Below are positions 40,412 to 48,678 of a stretch of 64,000 nucleotides of DNA, piece after piece. Source of the stretch: Amycolatopsis coloradensis (GTDB taxonomy: Bacteria > Actinomycetota > Actinomycetes > Mycobacteriales > Pseudonocardiaceae); assembly GCF_001953865.1 (NCBI RefSeq), contig NZ_MQUQ01000012.1, positions 248,001 through 312,000 on the forward strand, in the 5' to 3' direction. How positions within the stretch are numbered: the first letter of the stretch is position 1; every line of letters starts with the position of its first letter. The notes beneath the pieces are model-generated. The model saw only the letters and a list, made by a program, of their open reading frames with translations, did no database searches and was not told the origin of the DNA. Position numbers and translations under genes: made by a program.

Positions 40412-40541
40412 GTGATTCCCATTCCCCTCGAACGGTGCGAGGGCCCCACCCCTCACCCCGCTCACCCTGCCGGGTGCGGTGTCCCGGGCGCATGGGACTC
40501 CGGTCCTGACATTGCCCGAAAAGCCGCCCTGATTGGGGTGT

Positions 40542-41189
40542 TCAACGACCGAGCCCCGCTTCACGAGCGAGGACGATCGCTTCGGCGCGATCTGCGACAT
40601 GAAGTTTGCTGAACACGTTGGAAATGTGGTTCCGCACGGTTTTCGGGCTGAGGCACAGGGTGCTGGCGATGGCGGTGTTGCTGCGCCCGCCGGCGATCAG
40701 CGAAAGGACCTCTCGTTCGCGGACGGTCAGTTCCGGGAACACCGTGTCCGGATTCGGCTGAGAGTTGTTGAAGAAGCCGAGAACGCGCGTCGCGATGTCA
40801 GGCCCGAAGATCGCTTCGCGCCTTGCGACGGCGTGAACGGCGCGGATGATTTCGTCCGGCTCCGCGTCTTTCAGCAGGTACCCGCGAGCACCGGCACGCA
40901 TCGCGGAGAAAACCGATTCGCTTTCGTCCGCCATTGTCAGCATGAGCACGCCGATGCCGGGTTGTTCGGCGACGATGTGCCGGGTCGCTTCGGCGCCGCT
41001 GAGATCGGGCAGGTGCAGGTCCATAACCACGACGTCGGGCCAGAGGGCGCTCGCCGCGCTGATCGCGTGCGCCCCGCTCGCGGCCTCGCCGACCACGTCG
41101 ATGTTCGGCTCGTTGGCGAGCAAGGTGCACACCCCGAACCGGAACAGCGGATGGTCGTCGACCACGAGCACGCGAAGGTGTCCGTCCAT
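40542..41189 (-). CDS. NarL-type response regulator (orphan)
   Basis: This 215-residue response regulator has an intact receiver (Asp11-Asp12, phosphoacceptor Asp57 in VVVMDLHLPD, Lys in GYLLKDAEP) and a LuxR helix-turn-helix (LTVREREVLSLIAGGRSNTA, then SPKTVRNHISNVFSKLH). No kinase gene is adjacent. It lies 130 bases upstream of the second LuxR-type gene on the same strand, and may control that gene and DUF4255. Confidence 0.93.
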   Translation of the reverse strand: MDGHLRVLVVDDHPLFRFGVCTLLANEPNIDVVGEAASGAHAISAASALWPDVVVMDLHLPDLSGAEATRHIVAEQPGIGVLMLTMADESESVFSAMRAGARGYLLKDAEPDEIIRAVHAVARREAIFGPDIATRVLGFFNNSQPNPDTVFPELTVREREVLSLIAGGRSNTAIASTLCLSPKTVRNHISNVFSKLHVADRAEAIVLAREAGLGR

Positions 41190-41348
41190 GTGGTCCCCCT
41201 GTCTCCCCGAGGCGGCACGCTAGCGAGAGGAGCGGCCGGGAACAATGCGTGGTCCGGACAGCGGACCCGGCATGAATTAAACGCCTGATGAGTGTCGCGT
41301 ATCGCGAGGACCAGCCCAAGTGATTAACCCTTTCGGCCCAGGCGCGGG

Positions 41349-41497
41349 AGCAAGGGACCTTTGCTATCACTTCTCTCGGCATTGAGAGAGGTGCGAATCG
41401 CCTCAGCCGAGGAAGCTCGCCCTTCGCGCCGACGCCAGTACATGAAGGGTCTTCACGTACTGGCCCCGACTCAGCCGGGAGCAAAGGTCCCTTGCTC
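41349..41497. repeat. Nested hairpins between LuxR regulator and NmrA gene
   Basis: AGCAAGGGACCTTTGCT (41349-41365) pairs with AGCAAAGGTCCCTTGCT (41480-41496) across 114 bases. Inside this loop CCAGTACATGAAG (41435-41447) pairs with 41451-41463, one mismatch. Both motifs occur separately elsewhere (10662-10678, 137-193). This lies downstream of the minus-strand NmrA gene and upstream of the LuxR regulator, in a 320-base gene-free gap, and probably ends NmrA transcription. Confidence 0.7.
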
Positions 41498-41509
41498 TCT
41501 TTCCGCAGG

Positions 41510-42346
41510 TCAGGCGAAGGCCGCGGCGTGCTCGCGGGCCCAGTCGGCGAACGTCAGCGGCGCCCGGCCGAGGAGTTCGCGGACGGTGCCGAACACGATC
41601 TCCTCGTTCCCGGCGGACTGCCGTTTGAGCTCGAAGATTCCGTCGACCGCCGAAGCGGGCCAGCCGAACCCGAGCATCCGGGCGCGGGCGTCCGCTTCGG
41701 GCTCTTCGGCGTAGGTCAGGCGTCGGCCGAGGGCGTCGCCCAGGATCTCGACCTGCCGCCGCGTCGTGAGGGCCTCGCCGCCGGTGATCGGGTACGTCTC
41801 GCCCGCGTGTCCGTCGGTGGTCAGCACGGTCGCGGCGACCTCGGCGATGTCGCGGACGTGCACCAGCGCGGACGCCGGATCGCCTTCGGGGACGCGGATG
41901 ACGCCGTCGCCGCGTACGGCGTGCAGCCACGCGAACCGGTTGTCCATGAACGTGCCGGGACGCAGGATCGTCCAGTCCGGCCCGGCCTCGCGCACGGCCT
42001 GTTCCGCCGCGGCGTGGACGAGGGAGATCGGATCGGTCTGTCCGAAGTGGACTCCGGTGGTGGAGAGTTTGACGACGTGCGCGACGTCGGCGGCCGCTTC
42101 GAGCACCGTTCGTTCCTGCGCGAGCGGGTCCGAGCCGTGCCCGGAGGTCAGGATGAAGACACGCTCGACACCGACGAGCAGCGCGGGGTCGAAAGCGTCG
42201 AGATCGCCGGCGGCCACTTCGGCACGCGGATCGATCCGGGCGCGGGCGGGATCGCGCGTCAGAGCGCGGACCCGAGCGCCTTTGTCCAGCAGCGAGGGAA
42301 CGAGTTCGCGGCCGATCTTACCGGTGGAACCGAGAACGAGAATCAT
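41510..42346 (-). CDS. NAD(P)-binding NmrA-type protein
   Basis: This 278-residue atypical short-chain dehydrogenase has the nucleotide loop ILVLGSTGKIGRELVPSLLD and the internal VVKLSTTGVHFGQTDP, then ILRPGTFMDNRFAW. The active-site Tyr-x-x-x-Lys is not present at the usual place, which suits the NmrA/quinone-reductase-2-like subgroup. It follows the MFS gene by 12 bases and is probably co-transcribed. Role unknown; redox sensing or quinone reduction are family options. Confidence 0.9.
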   Translation of the reverse strand: MILVLGSTGKIGRELVPSLLDKGARVRALTRDPARARIDPRAEVAAGDLDAFDPALLVGVERVFILTSGHGSDPLAQERTVLEAAADVAHVVKLSTTGVHFGQTDPISLVHAAAEQAVREAGPDWTILRPGTFMDNRFAWLHAVRGDGVIRVPEGDPASALVHVRDIAEVAATVLTTDGHAGETYPITGGEALTTRRQVEILGDALGRRLTYAEEPEADARARMLGFGWPASAVDGIFELKRQSAGNEEIVFGTVRELLGRAPLTFADWAREHAAAFA

Positions 42347-42358
42347 CGAAGAACTCCT

Positions 42359-43717
42359 TCAGTGGTTGGGCCGCAAGGAAACGCGCGGCAGGAAGAGGGA
42401 GGCGGCGAGGCCGATCGCGAGGGCGGGGACCATCACCCAGAACACCCCGTTGAGCGCGGAGGCGTAGCCGCTGGGACTGTCGGTGCCGAACGAACTCGTG
42501 AACACCGCGCCGAAAACGGTCAGCCCGGCCGTGGTGCCGAGGGAACGCAGGAAGCCGACGGTCGCCGAAACCGCGCCGAGATCGGTACGGGGCACGTTCT
42601 GCTGGGCGGCCATGGACAGCACCTGCATGTTGAGCCCGGCCGCCGCGCCGAACACGACGAGATAGGCGACGACGAGCGGCAAGGGGGTCGTCTCGTCCAT
42701 TGTGGACATCGCGAGCGCGGCGGCGAGGCCGAGCGTCATGCTGAGGATCGGCGCCCAGCGGTAGGCGCCGGTCTTGGCGATGATCCGGCCCGCGACCATC
42801 GACGACGCGGCGACGGCGAGCGTCATGGGCAGCAGGAGGAGTCCGGCTTCCGAAGGCCCGGCGCCGCCCGCGGTCTGCAGGAAGAGCGCCAGGTAGTTGA
42901 CCGAACCCAGGAAGACGAACCCGGCGGCGGCGCTGGCCAGCACGCTGAGACCGAACATCCTGACGCGGAACAGCCGCAGCGGGATGATCGGCTCGGCCGC
43001 CCGGCGTTCGATGACCAGGAAGGCGACGAGCAGCACCGCGCCGATCGACGCGGACAGCGGCGTCGCCAAAGTCAGCCCGACGATCGCGCCGGACAGGACG
43101 ACGATGCCCGCGAAGTCGAACGGCGCGGTCGTCCGGCGTCGTTCGAGCCGCAGGGATCGCGCGACGACGACGAGCGCGACCAGCCCGATCGGCACATTGA
43201 TCCCGAAGATCGACCGCCAGCCGGCGAGGTCGGTCAGCACGCCGCCGACGACCGGACCCGCCAGCGAGGAGCCGGCGAAACAGATCGAGAACCAGGCGAA
43301 GTACCGCGCGCCTTCGCGGCCGGGGAACAGTTCGCCGATGATCGCGGCGACCACGACGAACAGGCCGCCGGAGCCGACGCCTTGCAGGACGCGGGCGGCG
43401 ATCAGCAGCGGCATCGTCGGCGCGAACGCGCAGGCGAGCGAGCCGAGGACGAACAGGGTGATCGCGACGAGAACGACACGTTTGCGGCCGAACAGGTCAC
43501 CGAGTTTTCCGTAGACGGGCGCGCTGACGCTGCCAGCCAGCAGGTACGCGGTGGTGACCCAGGCGAACGACGTGGCACCGCCGAGTTCGCCGACCATCCG
43601 CGGCAGGGCGGTCGCGACGACCTGGGCGTCGAGCATCGCCAGGAAAACGGCGGCGAACAGCCCGACGAGGGCAAGGGTGTTTCGGGCGCGCGGAGGCGCC
43701 CCGAGAGCGGTGCTCAA
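42359..43717 (-). CDS. MFS drug transporter (DHA2-like)
   Basis: This proton-driven exporter of about 452 residues has 12-14 helices. Motifs include AMLDAQVVATALPRMVGELG in helix 1, GKLGDLFGRKRVVLVAITLF (motif A) and a motif-C-like CFAGSSLAGPVVGGVLTD in helix 5. The start is not certain: a TTG at 43717 gives the expected N-terminus, and no good ATG or GTG exists in this frame nearby. The 249 bases upstream (43718-43966) show no gene and must hold the promoter. Confidence 0.88.
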   Translation of the reverse strand: MSTALGAPPRARNTLALVGLFAAVFLAMLDAQVVATALPRMVGELGGATSFAWVTTAYLLAGSVSAPVYGKLGDLFGRKRVVLVAITLFVLGSLACAFAPTMPLLIAARVLQGVGSGGLFVVVAAIIGELFPGREGARYFAWFSICFAGSSLAGPVVGGVLTDLAGWRSIFGINVPIGLVALVVVARSLRLERRRTTAPFDFAGIVVLSGAIVGLTLATPLSASIGAVLLVAFLVIERRAAEPIIPLRLFRVRMFGLSVLASAAAGFVFLGSVNYLALFLQTAGGAGPSEAGLLLLPMTLAVAASSMVAGRIIAKTGAYRWAPILSMTLGLAAALAMSTMDETTPLPLVVAYLVVFGAAAGLNMQVLSMAAQQNVPRTDLGAVSATVGFLRSLGTTAGLTVFGAVFTSSFGTDSPSGYASALNGVFWVMVPALAIGLAASLFLPRVSLRPNH

Positions 43718-43966
43718 GAAAGAGATCCATTCACTGGAAGAAACGAGGGCACGCGAGGGACGCGGAGCGCTGCTGTGGCAAGCGGCCCCGGATCCCCGCC
43801 AAGACGGGAAAAGGCTCAACCGTCATCCGAACCGGATGCGGTCCTCTTCGCGCTTGGCGATCACCCCTTATTCGTCCCGCTCGACCGTACGAACCCGGCC
43901 GGCGGCATCAGTGAAGGAACGTTGACATGGATGACTCTAAGCAATCACATGTCTTCTCACAAGTAC

Positions 43967-44506
43967 TTATCGGAGGGGGACGACGTCGTCGTCCTGCTCG
44001 TCGCTGTCCCGGCGGCGTTTGCCCAGCTCGTCCGGGAAGACCCACTTCTTGAAACCCCAGAAGCGGAAGAACATCGCGAGGAGCATGCCGATGATCGACC
44101 CGCTCGTGAAGTCCGCGAACTCCTGGACGAACCGCGTCACGTGCGGCACTTCGAGATCGAAGACGTATCGCGACGCGTAGAGCGGGATCAGGTTGACCAC
44201 CACGGCGATCCCGCTGATCACGAAGAAGAGCGCCGCCTCGTGATGCCGCTCGCGGCCGCCGCGGGTCCGGAAGGACCATTCCCGGTTGAGGATGTAGGAG
44301 ACGATCGTCGCGACGATGATCGCGATCGCCTTCGCCGTGGTCGGCTTCGACTCCAGCACGCTGAGCTTCAGCAAGTACCAGACCCCGTTGTCGACCAGGA
44401 ACGTCGTGCCGCCGACGATCGCGAACTTCAGCAGCTCGCGGTGCTTGATCAGCACCGATCGAAGCGGCTCGGGCGTCCGGGAAAGGACGGATTCGACCAC
44501 GGTCAC
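43967..44506 (-). CDS. GtrA family membrane protein (copy 1)
   Basis: This 179-residue protein has four transmembrane helices with the GtrA pattern: LLKFAIVGGTTFLVDNGVWY in helix 1, SYILNREWSFRTRGGRER after helix 2 and FRFWGFKKWVFPDE at the end. GtrA proteins take part in moving or modifying polyprenyl-linked sugars for cell-wall polysaccharides. By position it matches M. tuberculosis Rv3277. A paralogue is encoded upstream at 44688-45197. The tail is acidic. Confidence 0.92.
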   Translation of the reverse strand: MTVVESVLSRTPEPLRSVLIKHRELLKFAIVGGTTFLVDNGVWYLLKLSVLESKPTTAKAIAIIVATIVSYILNREWSFRTRGGRERHHEAALFFVISGIAVVVNLIPLYASRYVFDLEVPHVTRFVQEFADFTSGSIIGMLLAMFFRFWGFKKWVFPDELGKRRRDSDEQDDDVVPLR

Positions 44507-44639
44507 CCAGCCAGTCTAATTCGCGCGACCCGCCCAACGGGCTGGCAGGGCATTGTCGGAGCGTTATAGGACACTTTGGGCGATTCTTCGGCATAGGTGC
44601 AGGAAGGCCCTCTGCCGCGCCGGATCTCGCGAGAGCCGT

Positions 44640-44674
44640 TTCAAGCACGCGAGTCACGTCTTCAAGCACGTGAG
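44640..44674. repeat. Short direct repeat upstream of gtrA copy 1
   Basis: TTCAAGCACGCGAGT (44640-44654) and TTCAAGCACGTGAGT (44660-44674) are direct repeats with a 20-base period (about two helical turns) in the gap between the two gtrA genes. The layout suits a regulator bound on one face of the DNA. Confidence 0.4.
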
Positions 44675-44687
44675 TGCGGCGAACGGG

Positions 44688-45197
44688 TCAGGCCGCTGTG
44701 TCGTCCCTGTCGCGCGAAGCGCCCCGCCCGCCGCCCCGCAGCAACCGCGGTCGCACGCCGGCCTCCGGGAACACCCACTTCTTGAACGACCACCAGCGGA
44801 ACGCCGTGCCGAGCAGGGTCCCGATGATCACGCCGCTGACGAAGTCGGCGATCTCCTGCGTCAGCAGCCCGACGTGCGGCTGTTCCAGCTTGAACACGTA
44901 CCGCGAAATCACCTGCGGAAGCGCGTTGAGGCCGAGTGCGATCGCGCTGAGCAGGAAGAACAGCGCCGCCTCGTGGGCGCGTTCACGACCACCCCGGGTG
45001 CGAAAGGACCATTCACGGTTCGCCACGTACGAGAAAACGGTCGCCACCAGGACGCCGATCACCAGCGCTGTCACCGGTTTGGCGGTCAGCACCGTGAACT
45101 TCAGCCCGTACGTCACCGTCATCGTGATGACGAAACTCGCGCTCCCGACCACGGCGAAACGCAGCATCTCCCGATGCTTCCCCAGCATGAAAGGCAC
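44688..45197 (-). CDS. GtrA family membrane protein (copy 2)
   Basis: This 169-residue protein has four helices and the same motifs as copy 1: MLRFAVVGSASFVITMTVTY, SYVANREWSFRTRGGRER and FRWWSFKKWVFPEA. It begins 1 base after the stop of the sigma-factor gene, so it is very likely translated from the same mRNA. The two gtrA genes are tandem duplicates but only this one is coupled to the sigma gene. ATG 45188 is an alternative start. Confidence 0.9.
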   Translation of the reverse strand: MPFMLGKHREMLRFAVVGSASFVITMTVTYGLKFTVLTAKPVTALVIGVLVATVFSYVANREWSFRTRGGRERAHEAALFFLLSAIALGLNALPQVISRYVFKLEQPHVGLLTQEIADFVSGVIIGTLLGTAFRWWSFKKWVFPEAGVRPRLLRGGGRGASRDRDDTAA

Positions 45198-45198
45198 G

Positions 45199-47469
45199 CT
45201 ACTGGAAAATCCGGTCGACTACCCCGTTGGGCTCCGTGGTCGGCTTGGACTTGCCCGGCCGAGGCGGCGCGCTCGTGGTGGCCGCCGGTGGGGCGGGCTC
45301 CTGCTTCGCGGGCTCTGAATGTGTCGCGGACGGCACAGGCTTCTTCGACGGAGAAGGCCGCCCAGGCCGCCCCGGCTTCGTCGTCTCCGAAGTGGCCGGA
45401 GGCTTCGAAGTGACCGAAGGCACCGACGGCAGCGAAGGAGGCGTGGTCGGGGGAAGTAGCGCGGAGTCGTCACACCAGTGGTGCCAGCAGCCGAAGTAGA
45501 CCTCCACCGGTTTCGCCTTCGCGACGCCGAGGGTGGCGTTGACCGTCACCGGGAGGTTGTCCGCCGGACGCCCCTTCAGGCGAACCCACAGGCTCGCCTG
45601 ACGTCCTGGAGCCAGCGAGCCACGCGAAGTGCACGACGCGCCTTCGCCGGTCGGTCTGCACGGGATGCCGGACACGCTCCAGGAGCTCAGCACGCGGTGA
45701 TCGAGGGTGATCGTCACCGGCTTCGTGGTCTTGCCCGTGTTCTTAACCCGGATCATCACCAGCGGGTTGCGGTTCCACGGGAACGCCGACAACCCGTCGC
45801 TTTCGGCCCGGAGTTCGAGGTCGTCCGGCGGCGCCGGCACGGTGACCTTCACCGCGATCGACACCTTGATCCGCGCGCCCGCCATCACCGATCCGGTCAC
45901 CGTGCTGCCGTCCACGGCCGTGTCGTCGGCGAGCAGCCGAAACATCAGCACCGCGGACTGTCCCGGTTCGAGTCCGGTGCCGGTCACGCAGGTCACCGTG
46001 CCGGTGCCGCCGGGGCAGTTCACCGCGATCGCGGGAGATCCCGCCTGCCGCCGGAAGCCGCTGACACCCATCCCGCCACCGCCGCCGGCGGGAACGGCCT
46101 TCACGCCCTCCGGCAGGTTCAGCGAGACCGCCACGGGCTCGGACTTCGAGCCACCATCGTTGCGCACGGTGATCGGGAGGTTGGTTTCTTCGCCTGGCTG
46201 GAGCTGGACACCGCCGGCCGGGGTCGCCGCCGTCATCACCGGCGGCGACGGGATCGCCGGCGACGACGCGGGCGGAGGCTGCTGAGTGGGAGGTGTCGCG
46301 GAGGGCAGGACCGGAGGCGGTACCACCGGGGGCGGCGCGACAGGAGGCGGCACCACCGGGGGCGGCTGCTGAGCGGGAGGCACCGGCTGCGCCGGCGGGA
46401 CCACCGGAGGCACGGCGGGCGGGACCACGGGGGTGGGAACGGGCACCACGGCGGGCGGCGGGACGGCCGCGGCGGCCGGGATCTCCTGGGTGCCGCCACC
46501 GGCGGCGAGCGCCACCGCGACGGCGGCGACGATGGCCGCGCCCGATCCGGCCACACCGGCGAACTGGCGCGGTCCGGACGCGGCGGCGCCTGCCGCCCCG
46601 CCTGAACTCGAACCCGCGGCGGCGGCCGTCGCGGCCGCGGTGACCGCGCCCGCCTTGCCCGCCCCGGTGGTGGCCAGGTATCCGACAGCCGCGCCACCGA
46701 GCACGATCGGCGCGATGACCCCGCGCAGGCCGCCGTTGATGTCGGCCAGTTCCGCGGCCAGCGCGCGGCATGTCTCGCAATCGTCCAGGTGGTCCTCCAC
46801 CTGGGCTCGTTCACGTTTGGAGAGCCCGTCGCGAGTCCACGCGCCGAGTTTTTCCGCGCTCGCGCGACAGCGTTCGCCGGAGTTCTCGGCCAGGTGCACC
46901 TGCAGATACGCCTGCCGCAGGCCTTCACGGGCCCGGTAGGCGAGCGCGGAGACGCCGTTCGCGGTCAGCCCCAGCAGCGGCGCGACCTCGGCGGGGCTCT
47001 GCCCCTCGATCTCGGTGTGCCACAGCACCGCCTGCCACCGCTCGGGCAGCCGGGTGAACGCCTTCGCGGCGAGCGTGCGCTCCAGCCCGGCGACGGCGGT
47101 GTCGGAGAAGGGGACTGTCAGCGCTTCGCCGACGGCACCGCCGACGTCGGACATGTCCTCGTTGAGGTCGACGCGCTTGTCCTTGCGCGTCTTGTCGTAG
47201 GCGGTGTGCCGGAGCGCCGTCAGCAGGTACGCGCGGAAAGCCGTGTCGGGGCCTTTGCCGCCGCGCAGCGTGTCCAGCACCTTCGCGAAGGCTTCCGAAA
47301 CGAGGTCGTCGGCTTCGGAACTCGACCGGGCGAGCTGGCGGGCGAGATTGTGCGCCGCGGCGGCGTGACGTTCGTAAAGCGTTCCGTAAGACGCGATCTT
47401 CCCGTCACGCACCTCGGCGATCAGCTCGGCGTCACTCTTACCGGAGAGATCGGCGGGAACGGTGGACAC
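45199..47469 (-). CDS. ECF sigma factor fused to zinc finger, membrane and extracellular Ig-like regions
   Basis: This 756-residue protein is modular. Residues about 12-95 are sigma region 2 (LYERHAAAAHNLARQL, EADDLVSEAFAKVLDTL). Residues about 135-190 are region 4 (LPERWQAVLWHTEIEGQSPA, TANGVSALAYRAREGLR). Residues about 200-240 hold an anti-sigma zinc finger (HLDDCETC, the H-x3-C-x2-C motif). Two Ala/Gly-rich hydrophobic segments near 250-270 and 305-325 follow. Then comes a Pro/Val-rich stretch (330-415), two Ig-like beta domains (430-650), GCWHHWCDD and a Pro/Ser-rich tail. It resembles ECF groups with C-terminal membrane extensions. Confidence 0.9.
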   Translation of the reverse strand: MSTVPADLSGKSDAELIAEVRDGKIASYGTLYERHAAAAHNLARQLARSSSEADDLVSEAFAKVLDTLRGGKGPDTAFRAYLLTALRHTAYDKTRKDKRVDLNEDMSDVGGAVGEALTVPFSDTAVAGLERTLAAKAFTRLPERWQAVLWHTEIEGQSPAEVAPLLGLTANGVSALAYRAREGLRQAYLQVHLAENSGERCRASAEKLGAWTRDGLSKRERAQVEDHLDDCETCRALAAELADINGGLRGVIAPIVLGGAAVGYLATTGAGKAGAVTAAATAAAAGSSSGGAAGAAASGPRQFAGVAGSGAAIVAAVAVALAAGGGTQEIPAAAAVPPPAVVPVPTPVVPPAVPPVVPPAQPVPPAQQPPPVVPPPVAPPPVVPPPVLPSATPPTQQPPPASSPAIPSPPVMTAATPAGGVQLQPGEETNLPITVRNDGGSKSEPVAVSLNLPEGVKAVPAGGGGGMGVSGFRRQAGSPAIAVNCPGGTGTVTCVTGTGLEPGQSAVLMFRLLADDTAVDGSTVTGSVMAGARIKVSIAVKVTVPAPPDDLELRAESDGLSAFPWNRNPLVMIRVKNTGKTTKPVTITLDHRVLSSWSVSGIPCRPTGEGASCTSRGSLAPGRQASLWVRLKGRPADNLPVTVNATLGVAKAKPVEVYFGCWHHWCDDSALLPPTTPPSLPSVPSVTSKPPATSETTKPGRPGRPSPSKKPVPSATHSEPAKQEPAPPAATTSAPPRPGKSKPTTEPNGVVDRIFQ

Positions 47470-47724
47470 GGGGCTCCTTCATCAGCAGGTTCGGTGCTTC
47501 TCCTCGTTGAACGCCCGAACCCGCCCAGTGTGACGGACCATGCGACGTACGTCACCTCGCGGTACCGCCGATGACCCGGAGGGCCCAACGGCTTCACCCG
47601 CGCCGGGTTACCGAAGAGTTCGGAAAGATCCTTGGAAAACGCCGTCACGCCGGACGCGGACCGGCGTCCCCACCGTGAAGCGATCGCAAGATCGAAAAGA
47701 TCGGGACGGAAGGGGCGGTGGCCA
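47470..47724. promoter_or_regulatory. Divergent promoter region, sigma-fusion / GGDEF-like gene
   Basis: This 255-base gap separates the two divergent genes. A GGAAGGGG ribosome binding site for the plus-strand gene lies at 47708-47715. If the ECF protein activates its own gene, its -35/-10 site should lie here; no unequivocal repeat was found by eye. Confidence 0.4.
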
Positions 47725-48597
47725 GTGGACGTACCGGCGACCGGTGCGCCGTCCGGGGGACCAGACGGGCAAGCCGCCTGGAACCGGTTCGAACGAGATC
47801 GTTCTCTCCGCGCCCTGCGGGCTCGCTGGCGGACCGCCAGTCTGGCCGCGGGCTGGCGTTTCCCCAGTGACTGGGGCCTGCCGGAGGTCGACGCCGTCTG
47901 CGCGGCGGTGATCAAGCACGGCCGGTCCGTCACCGTCGACGTGGCGGAGACCGCCCTCGCCGGACTGGGCCGGGCACGTGCCGCGGCGGGTGCCGGGCTG
48001 GCCGAGACGCTCGCGGATCTCGCGGCGTTGCACGCGGTGCTCGCCGACCCCGACGCGGTGGACGGTTTCCTCGCACCGGATGTCGACTCCACGCCGTCCC
48101 GGCTACTCCGGGTGACGGCGCTGGCATGGGCGGACGTGGCGACCGATCAGCTCGTGAACACCGAGGTCACCGAACCGCTCACCGGGCTGCCCACGGCGGC
48201 GTACCTGAGGACCCGGTTGAGTGAGCTGTACCGCCAGGCCCGCCGCGAGGAGCGGCCGGTCGCGGAGGCGCACACCCTGCTCGTGGTCTCGATGGACTTC
48301 AGTTCGGTCGCGGGCTGGCCACGGCTGACCGGGATGATCCTGGTCGCGGACGCGCTGAAGCAGGTCTTCGACGGCGGCGAGAGCGTCGCCTCGCTCGGCC
48401 CGTCGATCGCGGGCGCGCTGGTGCCGAAGGACGTGAGGCTCGCTTCGTCCGGTGTCGCGCTGCGGCGGGCGCTCAACGAGCGGCTTTCGATGGACGCCCA
48501 GCTGCGTGACACCGGCCGTCCGCAGATCTCGGCCGTCCGGCTCCCGGCGACCTACGACCAGGCGTGCGATCTCCTCGGTTCCCTCGCGCGGTCCTGA
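47725..48597 (+). CDS. Degenerate GGDEF-like domain protein
   Basis: This 290-residue soluble protein has a helical N-terminal part (to about residue 165) followed by a GGDEF-like fold. The entry motif EPLTGLPTAAYLRTRLSELY matches the DxLTGLxN-type start of diguanylate cyclases, but the active-site loop reads SLGPSIAGALVP where GGDEFAVLLP would stand. It is therefore not expected to make c-di-GMP. The GTG at 47725 has GGAAGGGG 9 bases upstream. Divergent from the sigma fusion. Confidence 0.75.
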   Translation: MDVPATGAPSGGPDGQAAWNRFERDRSLRALRARWRTASLAAGWRFPSDWGLPEVDAVCAAVIKHGRSVTVDVAETALAGLGRARAAAGAGLAETLADLAALHAVLADPDAVDGFLAPDVDSTPSRLLRVTALAWADVATDQLVNTEVTEPLTGLPTAAYLRTRLSELYRQARREERPVAEAHTLLVVSMDFSSVAGWPRLTGMILVADALKQVFDGGESVASLGPSIAGALVPKDVRLASSGVALRRALNERLSMDAQLRDTGRPQISAVRLPATYDQACDLLGSLARS

Positions 48598-48678
48598 ACC
48601 GGGGTAGCGCAAGACGTTCTCCAGGTCACGGGCGACCCTGTCGACGTGCGACGACCCGGTTCATGATTTCCTGTTTGC

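Noticed and set aside
43718..43966. Possible regulator gene upstream of the MFS transporter
   Set aside because: No frame with a helix-turn-helix or a usable start; treated as promoter DNA.
41492..44569. 1025-codon plus-strand frame
   Set aside because: Runs antisense through the NmrA, MFS and gtrA genes. Glu/Asp/Arg/Gln-rich repeats are the mirror of GC-rich codons; no domain is seen.
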